A stretch of DNA of 64,000 nucleotides. Origin: Karstenula rhodostoma CBS 690.94. Taxonomy: Eukaryota; Ascomycota; Dothideomycetes; Pleosporales; Didymosphaeriaceae. The notes under the pieces are model-generated. The model made no database searches. It worked only from the letters and a program-made list of their open reading frames with translations, and had not been told where the DNA came from. The translations under genes were made by a program, and so were the position numbers. Shown in pieces: positions 20,675-28,878 of this stretch; the first letter of the stretch is position 1; each line of letters begins with the position of its first letter. Location of the stretch: the NCBI GenBank assembly GCA_010093485.1, contig MU001495.1, positions 1,755,470 through 1,819,469 of the forward strand. The letters are read 5' to 3'.

Positions 20675-22095
20675 ATGAAATCATTCGTTGCGCTCTCCAT
20701 TTTGGGAGCTGCGATCGCGCCCGTTTTCGCTGCGATCGTGCCCCGACAGAGCAAGGGAAAACTTACGCCGGTTACGGTCCGTGGAAATGCTTTCTACGCG
20801 GACGACGAGCGCTTCTACATGCGGGGAGTTGCTTACCAGCCAGGTAATTGAAGCGCAATATGGTTCAAAGCAAGTGATTGACCCTCTTAGGTGGCGCATC
20901 TGATGCCAAAGATCCCCTCCTCGACCTAGAGAGCTTGCGCCGCGATGTTAAGAACTTCAAGGATCTTGGAATCAACACCGTTCGCATCTATACGATCGAC
21001 AACTCCAAGAACCACGATGAGGGCATGAAAATCCTCGACGATGCAGGTATCTACCTCGCTCTTGATGCGAATACGCCGAAATACTCTCTCAACCGCGAGT
21101 CCAACGAAACCCTTCACCGCTCCTACAATGACGTCTACCTCCAATCCGTCTTTGCGACTATTGACCAGTTCGCGGACTACAACAACCTCCTCGTCTTCTT
21201 CTCCGGCAACGAAGTTATCAACGACGTCAACAACACCAACGCCGCGCCTTACATCAAAGCCGTCACGCGCGACATGAAGCAGTACATTTCCAACAGGCAC
21301 TCGCGCCAAATCCCCGTGGGCTACTCCGCGGCCGACGTCGCCAAGGTCATCGAGCAGCAAGCGCTCTACTTCGACTGCGGCAGCGACGACGCGCGCGCCG
21401 ACTTCTTCGCCTTCAACGACTACTCGTGGTGCGACAAAGAGAACGGCCTGCAGACGTTCACGGGCGCCGGCTGGGACAAGAAAGTCGAAACGTACAAGAA
21501 CTTCCCGCGGCCCATCTTCCTCTCCGAGCACGGCTGCATCGAGCCCAATCGCCAGTGGGGCGAGATCGCCGCGCTGTTCTCCACAAAGATGACGGGCGTG
21601 TACTCGGGCGGCCTGGCCTACGAATACACCGTCGAGCCCAACGGTTACGGCATCGTCGACCTGAACAACGGGAAGATCGAGCCCAACGAGGACTTCGAGA
21701 GCCTCAAGGCTGCGTACGCAAACGTCACGAACCCGTCGGGCAACGGCGGCGCGAAGACGACCGACGGCAAGGCCTCCGAGTGCCCGCCCGAGAGCGACGA
21801 CTGGCCGATTACCTCTAGGGCGCTGCTCGCGATGCCCGAGGGCGCGAAGAAGTACATGGATGAGGGCGCTGGAAAGGGTCCGGGACTCGATGGCGACGAC
21901 TCGAGTCACTGGGCGGGCGAGCCGAGCGAGGCGACGGCGACGGCGGGATCGGGGGCACCGACGCGGACGCCGACTGGCGGTGCGGCGCCGGAGGGTGGGA
22001 GCGAGGAGGGTGCTGCGGCTGGGACAGAGGTGCCGATGAAGTTCGTGGGCATGGTCGTCGCGAGCGTCGTGCTTGGTGCTGCTATGGTTTTGTAG
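20675..22095 (+). CDS. GPI-anchored GH72 beta-1,3-glucanosyltransferase (Gel/Gas family)
   Basis: Two exons, 20675-20843 and 20891-22095, with an intron of 47 nt, giving 457 residues. It elongates beta-1,3-glucan at the cell wall by cutting and re-joining chains. A signal peptide (MKSFVALSILGAAIAPVFA) is followed by VTVRGNAFYADDERFYMRGVAYQPGG, shown here as residues of the GH72 entry strand. The acid/base glutamate is E164 in FSGNEVI and the nucleophile is E269 in FLSEHGC, where many relatives have SEYGC. There is no CBM43 (X8) module. The catalytic domain passes directly into a Gly/Ala/Thr-rich linker and a hydrophobic tail (FVGMVVASVVLGAAMVL) typical of a GPI-attachment signal. This is the CBM-less subgroup of the family. 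Confidence 0.93.
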
Positions 22096-23094
22096 GAGGT
22101 CAGGCTGTGCGTGTGTGACGTGGGTGCGTACGGTGGCGGTGGGCGTTGGCTTTCTTTTTTTCTTTTTCGAACGGTTAGGCTCGGCTCCATATCTCCTTCT
22201 GTCCTCACCTCACTTCGTCTACGAGATCTGTAGCTTGTATCGCTTTTGTAAGCCAACTCGATCTTCTTTCTTTTGCATGGTGTTCGTGCTATACATATGT
22301 GTGGTTCACCTTGCTGCCAATTTACTCCATGATGGAGAAACGTATTCTGTCATTATTTAACCATGCACCACGAGAACACTCGATCGCCCAGATGGGAAGT
22401 CGGCCGCCTCTCTCACCTCTCTTGCTCTTTTAGATATCGTTCCTTCGCGGCCGCTCCAACGTACGTTTTCTCTTTATAACGAGTATACAGAAGGAATGGT
22501 AAAGATAATATATACTCACTATCCCATTCTCGTGCATCAGACTCTTTTATCAGAGTTACAAGTCAAGAGTCAGACTGGCTCGCGGAACAGCTTGGGTTCC
22601 GCAAGGCGGGAGAAGACGAGACGATTGGGTGAAGAGATGCATATATGTTATGAATCCCGTTGAAGGTGTAGGATTACACAGGGGTTGAAAGGGTTAGTGG
22701 GGCTTGTTGTGTAGAGGGTGTCTTGGTCTGTGGATTAATTGGATAAAGGAAGTATGAGATTGATGCGTGGGGTGTGAGAAGCGATCGAGTATAGCTATTA
22801 CTTTCTTTATTATAGAGTAGTATAGACTAGAAGATACTAATACTACTATATAAAATAAAACCTATCTTATTATATAAGTTCTTCTCTGTAACTATATTGT
22901 ATAAGATCACTATGAGGGCGGGTAAATCAATGAAGGGTGGATAACATAAAGCGTCGCGCTTTGCCAATGCACGAAGAGACCAAAAAAGTGGCTAAGGCGC
23001 GCCCGTTTTATTATATAGTTATTTAGCTGTTAGATCTCTTAGAGCCTAATATAGTAATGATTTATTATACTATCGCCAATCTTATAACTACTGT
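22096..23094. other. Gene-free, partly AT-rich interval
   Basis: 1 kb between the 3' ends of the GH72 and GH78 genes. The stretch 22790-22910 and again 23000-23080 is strongly A/T-rich with many TA steps, unlike the surrounding GC-balanced DNA. This is compatible with an old RIP-mutated repeat remnant, but no element boundaries were recognised. Confidence 0.45.
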
Positions 23095-25857
23095 TCATGG
23101 TTTCAGGTGCAGGTTGTACCGCCCAGCTCTCAGGCGTATCCGCGCGCCTGTCTGTGTGACCGGATCGCTCTCCACTCCTGGTTGCGTTCGCTTGATGGAA
23201 ACAGAGCTGGAATCATTCGGTAGCAACAGAAACCCTGTAGTTGATGTCGGCACCGTGACTTTCATCGTCACATCGCGCCCTTCTTCGTCCCTATCGTACT
23301 CGATCTCAATGTTACCGTACGGGCACTCGACGCTCCCCTCCACATGATTGAACTCGCTCTTCAACGGTGGTTTCACAGTCCACGTCTTGTACGCCTCGGT
23401 CTCTGGTTTCAGTCCCAGCACAGCATTATAGAACCACTCATAGATGGTCCCGAGCATATCATGACTTTTACTCCTACATGCGTCCTGCCAGAACTCGTTC
23501 AGCGTAGTCTCGCCTTGCCGGATGAAACGCATGTAGCTTGGGTGTTCTTCTTGCCGCGCCATCTCAAGGACGATGTCCGGACGATCGACGTCGGCAAGTG
23601 TGTTCCAGAGATATTTCAGTCCAATCTCGCCAGCTTGGATCCGGTTTCCTGAGTCTCCACAGTCGGCCAGGAATGCGCGTTGGACGTCAGCAATATGTTC
23701 GCTTGGCACAAGATCGAACTGGAGCGCGAATGCTTGGGCGACCATGTTGCGGTCTTGTTTCCCAGGTTGATCTCTTGACGTATAAAATGCGTAGGGGTGA
23801 AGAGTCTTGTCCGTTACAAGAAGATGCTCGTTGTACACGCTGTAGATTCGGTCTGCCCATTCGCAGAAGCGCTTCTCAGACTCCGCTTTGCCCAACTCGT
23901 GCGCCATACGTTGGATGTTGCGAAGACATCGGTAGTAGATTGCAGTCTCGATGTTGGCTTGGTTGTTTCCGAAGGCAATGTCACGGCCCCAGTCACCGAG
24001 GCCGTGTTCAATCAACCCACCGACACGCTCCTTTGTGCGTATATATTCCATATACCGCACGCACGGCTCGAACAATTTCTCGAAAGTTTGAGTGGATCCA
24101 TAGTAGAAGCGCAAAATCTCCGGAAGCAGCGCCACTGCGCCACCCCATGTAATAGTGTCATGGAGGGGACCGCACATGTACCGAATCTCCGGAGCCATAG
24201 TCGGACAGAGGCCGTTGGGCTCCTGTGCATCCACGATGTCGTCGAGAATCTTAGTGTACAGCGACTCTACATCGCGTATGTACTGGGTAGATGGTGCGAG
24301 CAGGTGCGTTACTTCTAGCCACCCAAACTTCTCGATCTGTGGACAATCGGTATGGTAGCTAAACAGATTACTCACGAAGGACCAATAGCACATTTTGATT
24401 AACGCATTGACATCTTCCTTGTCGGTTTTGACGTATCCGAGTCGTCGTGCAGCTGATGAGACATGTCGGCTCGTGATGGAATGCACGAGTGGCAGATCTT
24501 TGCCTTCTTCCAGCGAGACTCCCTCGACTTGAATATACCGTGCTGCTGTGAAGCAGAAGTCTGGCTCCCAAGTCTCGATTCCGTCTCCTGCGAGCGTGAA
24601 TTTGCAGAAGACGCCATGCTCAAACTGCTTGAAGAGAGGATCTGGCATGAGTACCTTGCCATCATCGCCAATGGTCTCAGAAAAGCGGACAATGATCTCG
24701 GCACCAGCTGGACCGCTGACTTCAAGTTTGACCATAGTGGTCATGTTCTGGCCGAAGTCGAACGTTGCTGTACCGTGTTCAAGCTGTGCTTGTGAGATCG
24801 GTTCAAAGGTCTCATGTAGCACAACAGGTGGTTGACTTTGATATTTGAGCTTGCCGCGAGGACCAGTGACAGGCGTAGCGTTCTTCCACTGATCGTCTTC
24901 GTGAAAACCGGGAGCATCCCAACCAGTTGGGTAGGCACGCAAATCTTTGGTCTCAGACGAGTAAATGTTCGCTAACGTGGTTGCGCTCTTCATCAACTTC
25001 CAATCTGGACCTGTTGTGATGGTCTCACGTCGTCCGTCGTCAAAAAAGAGGTGCACCTCAGCAAAGAAACACAGCTCGTTCCCATATCTGACATACGTGT
25101 TGTCTTCGTAACATGGCCAGAAGAACCGATCGTCGCCTTGATCACCAGCATAGAAGCCGTTGCCGATATGAGCGCCAAGTACATTTTCGCCCTGTTTCAA
25201 TATCCCCGACACGTCGTAAGCAACAAATTGCACGGTTCGGTGGTAGTTCGTCCATCCTGGGTCCAGAACATGGCCATGCGCCGCCCTCGGATCGCCATTG
25301 CAGACGAAATTGAAATGACCCAATCCGGAGGCAAAAACAATCGCCCTGGCGGGCTTCTGGTCAAGATGGAGAGATTTACGGACATAGAGAGGCTTGTCGC
25401 CATTGTCTCCGATCCAAACGCCCTTCCATCGATTGGGTTCATCTTCGAACCAACTGCGAAATATTAGGCTCGTGTGAGGCATGTAGGTCTGGTTCATGCT
25501 ATATGGTGGCAGCAAACCGCTTGATCGTGGGTAAGCGGTAAAGAATTCATTTGTTAAGCTCTGAGAAGTCAGGTCGTGTTGATTCCATACTGTGACCCGC
25601 CAATAATGGAATGACGCTGACATAAAGCCGCCTTCAGGTGCGCAAAGTACGTTGCGTTGCTGGTCGCTGTGAACTTTGCCAGAGTCCCAGAGTAAATGCT
25701 CAAAGGTATCCGTTGTAGACATCTCGACGCGATAGGCTGTTTGCCGCGCATCTTCCAGATCAGAATGGAGGACCCAGAAGAAGCGAATTTTATCCGTATC
25801 GATGCCGAGGTATTCGTGGAAGGTGTGGATCCCACAGCGCGTTATCTGGAAAGGCAT
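23095..25857 (-). CDS. Alpha-L-rhamnosidase, GH78
   Basis: Single exon, 920 residues. It releases terminal L-rhamnose from flavonoid glycosides, pectic and other rhamnosides. No signal peptide is visible (MPFQITRCGIHTFHEY), so it is probably intracellular. An N-terminal Ig-like module (ARQTAYRVEMS... FHYWRVTVWN) precedes beta-sandwich modules (ARAIVFASGLGHFNF, NVLGAHIGNGFYAG, TFDFGQNMTTMVKLEVSGPAG). The (alpha/alpha)6 barrel then carries TDCPQIEKFGWLEV, corresponding to the conserved acidic catalytic region, EIRYMCGPLHDTITWGGAV and HGLGDWGRD. A C-terminal sandwich closes the protein (GLKPETEAYKTWTVKPPL...GNIEIEYD). It is transcribed away from an MFS sugar transporter. An intracellular rhamnosidase beside a transporter suggests uptake of rhamnosylated sugars before cleavage (inference). 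Confidence 0.93.
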   Translation of the reverse strand: MPFQITRCGIHTFHEYLGIDTDKIRFFWVLHSDLEDARQTAYRVEMSTTDTFEHLLWDSGKVHSDQQRNVLCAPEGGFMSASFHYWRVTVWNQHDLTSQSLTNEFFTAYPRSSGLLPPYSMNQTYMPHTSLIFRSWFEDEPNRWKGVWIGDNGDKPLYVRKSLHLDQKPARAIVFASGLGHFNFVCNGDPRAAHGHVLDPGWTNYHRTVQFVAYDVSGILKQGENVLGAHIGNGFYAGDQGDDRFFWPCYEDNTYVRYGNELCFFAEVHLFFDDGRRETITTGPDWKLMKSATTLANIYSSETKDLRAYPTGWDAPGFHEDDQWKNATPVTGPRGKLKYQSQPPVVLHETFEPISQAQLEHGTATFDFGQNMTTMVKLEVSGPAGAEIIVRFSETIGDDGKVLMPDPLFKQFEHGVFCKFTLAGDGIETWEPDFCFTAARYIQVEGVSLEEGKDLPLVHSITSRHVSSAARRLGYVKTDKEDVNALIKMCYWSFVSNLFSYHTDCPQIEKFGWLEVTHLLAPSTQYIRDVESLYTKILDDIVDAQEPNGLCPTMAPEIRYMCGPLHDTITWGGAVALLPEILRFYYGSTQTFEKLFEPCVRYMEYIRTKERVGGLIEHGLGDWGRDIAFGNNQANIETAIYYRCLRNIQRMAHELGKAESEKRFCEWADRIYSVYNEHLLVTDKTLHPYAFYTSRDQPGKQDRNMVAQAFALQFDLVPSEHIADVQRAFLADCGDSGNRIQAGEIGLKYLWNTLADVDRPDIVLEMARQEEHPSYMRFIRQGETTLNEFWQDACRSKSHDMLGTIYEWFYNAVLGLKPETEAYKTWTVKPPLKSEFNHVEGSVECPYGNIEIEYDRDEEGRDVTMKVTVPTSTTGFLLLPNDSSSVSIKRTQPGVESDPVTQTGARIRLRAGRYNLHLKP

Positions 25858-26482
25858 ATTTGATGGAGGCGTTTGAGTCGGAACAGAGTATCACCACAAA
25901 GTTCTTGAAGACTATCAATATGTGGGAGATGAACCTTGAGGTTGCAATGAAAGGCGTTGTTTCAATGCATCAGTCTGCAGCGCCGATGTCGAATTCTCCA
26001 ACCTGCGGAAGAAGAGGTCGGAGACGAAGATGTCAATAGTAGCGTACGTCGGAAAGCAGTCCGAGTACAGTGGATTGGCTCAGAGTAGTTTCCGCGCGAA
26101 GTGAAGTGCAATGTGTCACCCTAGGGTCGGCGATACTCGGGCCATTTATACTGTACTTTTCTCTTAGCACTGCTTGCTGAGATCGCGAAGCCTTGCGAGT
26201 ACTTCGGGGTGTGCTTGACCGAAGTCCCCACTCCTTTTGAGGCCAATGACACAGATGCATGGTTCGATTTGGACTGCTTTCTGCTTTGCCGGGTTTTCCG
26301 GCCGAACGGTCATGAGGGCAACGCCAAGCGGTGATATGCAAAGAACAATTGCTGGTTTCGGGTTAGCGTCGGGTAGCGCTCCCCACAGTCGCAACGTGAT
26401 CCTTGTCGCCAACGTCCCCAGACTCGGCATCTGCCCATGGGGACACCAGAATGTCGGGCCAAGGTCGACACATCCATGGATA

Positions 26483-26885
26483 CGCCTGCAGTCAGGCACT
26501 CGGTGTGTCTCCCCCGAATTAGGGGCCCAGAACGTATCCTTAAATCGTNNNNNNNNNNCGCCTGCAGTCAGGCACTCGGTGTGTCTCCCCCGAATTAGGG
26601 GCCCAGAACGTATCCTTAAATCGTCAATGACTTGAACTACTAGATGCGCCGTTGGGCACTCGGTGTGTCTCCCCCCGCATCAGGGGCCCAGAACGTATCC
26701 TTAAATCGCTAATGACTCGAACTACTAGATGCGCCTGCAGTTAGGCACTCGGTGTGTCTCCCCCGCACCAGGGCCCTAGAACGTATCCTTAAATCGTTAA
26801 TGACTTGAACTACTAGATGCGCTTGCAGTGGCACTCGGTGTGTCTCCCCCCGAATCAGGGGCCCAGAACATATCCTTAAATCGTA
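26483..26885. repeat. Tandem repeat, about 88-bp unit, in the divergent promoter
   Basis: Units begin at 26483, 26559, 26647, 26732 and 26820. Units 2-4 are 88, 85 and 88 bp; unit 1 is cut by the N gap and unit 5 is partial. Each contains GGCACTCGGTGTGTCTC, a C run, AGGGGCCC or a close variant, GAACGTATCCTTAAATCG and, where complete, AACTACTAGATG. In every unit CGG is followed by CCG at 10 nt (units 1, 2, 4) or 11 nt (units 3, 5), the layout expected of Zn2Cys6 dimer sites. The array ends about 70 bp before the transporter start codon. Confidence 0.9.
26549..26558. other. Assembly gap (10 N)
   Basis: Ten Ns lie inside the tandem array. The 66 bp before the gap (from 26483) and the 66 bp after it (from 26559) read identically, so the two contig ends may be the same repeat copy placed twice, or the true copy number may be larger. 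Confidence 0.95.
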
Positions 26886-26957
26886 AACAGTGAATACATA
26901 GTCTGCCTTCTACCATGCACTGTCAAGTATCGACACAACTTGTTTTGCATCGAAACC

Positions 26958-28534
26958 ATGGGTCTGAAAATTACAGTTCTTTCGTCGGCCTTCCTGGCAA
27001 TAGGAGGTTTTCTGTTTGGGTGCGTAGTCATGGTCATGTGTCGCTCAGAGGGTACTGACATGTACAATCAGCTACGATTCTGGTATTATCACGTCGACGA
27101 TCGCCCTTGACACTTTCAAAGCACACTTCAACGCTCCTTCTGATACTGTCATTGGAGGCATCGTTTCTGCTTTCCAAGGCGGGGCCATTGCTGGTACGAT
27201 CTTCAACATTCTGTTCGCCAATAAGCTTGGTCGTCGCCGGACCATCTTCATCGGCTCGCTTGTTTCGATATTCGGAAGTACTCTCCAGGCTGGAGCAGTA
27301 AATATGGGTATGCTTATCGCAGGCCGCTTCATCGGTGGTTTTGCAGTTGGGCAACTCACTTCAACAATTCCCATGTACGCTGGTGAGATATCAGAAGCCA
27401 AATATCGTGGTCTGCTTTCGGGCCTACTACAATGGATGTTGAGTTGGGGCTTTTTTGTCGCACAATGGCTGGGATATGGATGCTCGTTCAACTCACGGGA
27501 GTTCTCTTGTAAGTGGCAAATGCTCTTAGCCATGGGACTAGTAGCTGACTTAGCCTCCAGGGCGCTTCCCTCTGGCCTTCCAGGTCCTCCCTGGTCTTGT
27601 CCTTGTCGCTGGTATCTTCTTTTTGCAAGAAAGCCCGCGTTGGCTAATGGAAAAAGACCGCCACGAAGAGGCACTGGCCTCTCTCAAGGTCCTTCGCAGT
27701 GGCAACGACGAAGAGATTATTGACCTCGAATTCCGCGAGATTCGCGATGTCATCGCTGCCGACCGGGCCCTGGGCAACATCACTTGGTCATCCATCATCA
27801 CTAAAGCGTCCTGGCGCAAGCGTCTCCTACTCGGCTGCGGTGTTCAGGCTTTTGGTCCGCTTTCGGGTATCAACGTTATCAACTATTACGGCCCTCGTAT
27901 CTACAGTATCCTCGGAGTATCTGCTCGTGAGTCCCTCATGATCGTGGGTATCAGCGGTGCCTTGTCGATCGTATGGTGCACCATTGGCTTGGGCATAGTC
28001 GACAAATTTGGTCGTATCAAACCTCTCATGATCTCCGCCCTCGGTCTTGCAACCGCATTGCTCGTTAATGCGGTCCAGGGTCAGTACTTAGATCCTTCGA
28101 ACGGTCCTCAGCTGCGCAGTATGGTCGCTATGAACTTCTTGTTCAGCTTCTTCTACACACCTCTTGGTATCATATCTTGGATCTACCCGGCAGAAATCTT
28201 CCCAGTGGAGATTCGTGCCCAAGGCAACGCTATCACCACCTTTACCAACTGGACTGTCAATTTGATCTTTGCTCAATTCTCGCCACAGGCCTTGACCTCG
28301 CTCGAGTTCAAGTACTTCTATGTCTTCTTTTGCTTCAACGTCATTGCTTTCTTGTGCTATTGGTTCTTCTACCCTGAGACCAAGGGTAAGACTTTGGAGC
28401 AGATGGATGAATTGTTTGGCGATCAGTACGTTCCGCATGCAATGCAAGACCCAGCTGCGGCAGAGGAAGCTATAGAAAAGAACGAGAAGCTTCACGCTGA
28501 GGTTCATGCTTCTCGTTCCGGCTCGGTCGCCTAA
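26958..28534 (+). CDS. MFS sugar transporter (sugar porter family)
   Basis: Three exons, 26958-27019, 27072-27508 and 27561-28534, with introns of 52 and 52 nt, giving 490 residues. It is a 12-TM plasma-membrane sugar/H+ symporter type. Sugar-porter signatures are present in order: GGFLFGYDSGII spanning the first splice, NKLGRRRTIFIG, GRFIGGFAVGQLTSTIPMY with EISEAKYRG, CSFNSREFSWRFPLAFQ spanning the second splice, QESPRWLMEKDRHEEAL, QAFGPLSGINVINYYGP, GIVDKFGRIKP and FYPETKGKTLEQMDELF. The short, Cys-poor N-terminus fits fungal hexose/quinate-type porters. It is divergent from the alpha-L-rhamnosidase, so L-rhamnose or a rhamnoside is a plausible substrate, but the specificity cannot be read from sequence. 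Confidence 0.93.
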
Positions 28535-28671
28535 GTAAGGAGGAAGGCTACACTGAACAACATCAGACCTCTTCTAAAGAGTCGATCGTGTACGCTGTTA
28601 TTGGAATTCGTGGCACAGATAAGTTTACTATATTGTATAAAAAGAGTGTCGAATTAGTTTATATATTTATT

Positions 28672-28712
28672 AAGGTTTAAAGGAGTTAAAGGAGTTAAAA
28701 GAGTTAAAAGTT
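28672..28712. repeat. Short imperfect tandem repeat (GGAGTTAAA type)
   Basis: Four to five neighbouring units of about 9-10 bp, each a variant of GGAGTTAAA, inside AT-rich DNA downstream of the sugar transporter. Confidence 0.7.
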
Positions 28713-28819
28713 TTAAAAAATATTTCTACATACGCTACTACTTACCTAATAGTTTACTTATAACTAGTTGCTGTTTAGAGAAGACGCGCTATTATAATTA
28801 TTGCCTAAACTTTAAGTAA

Positions 28820-28878
28820 CGCGCCGCTCCTCTACAGAGCCAGCCCCCCGGGTTACCCAGCCCAACAGCCTCCTGATC
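28820..28878 (+). repeat. Degenerate dispersed repeat, copy 1
   Basis: 59 bp from CGCGCCG to CTGATC, sharing about 48 positions by manual count with the reverse complement of 61833-61891, including CCCCGGGTTACC. It lies at the edge of an AT-rich patch. Probably a fragment of a larger mobile element. Confidence 0.65.

Larger units (their letters stand above)
25858..26957. promoter_or_regulatory. Shared divergent promoter, GH78 and sugar transporter
   Basis: 1.1 kb separating two divergent start codons. The transporter-proximal 475 bp is dominated by the tandem repeat at 26483-26885. The GH78-proximal part has no repeat. No independent gene was supported, though an open frame runs through 26237-26635 and spans the sequencing gap. 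Confidence 0.7.

Noticed and set aside
20926..21909. 327-codon minus-strand frame
   Set aside because: Val/Arg/Glu-rich antisense shadow of the GH72 exon.
26483..26885. Possible CRISPR-like array
   Set aside because: Repeats are contiguous units of about 88 bp without unique spacers, in a eukaryotic promoter.
27072..27674. 200-codon minus-strand frame
   Set aside because: Antisense of the sugar transporter exons.
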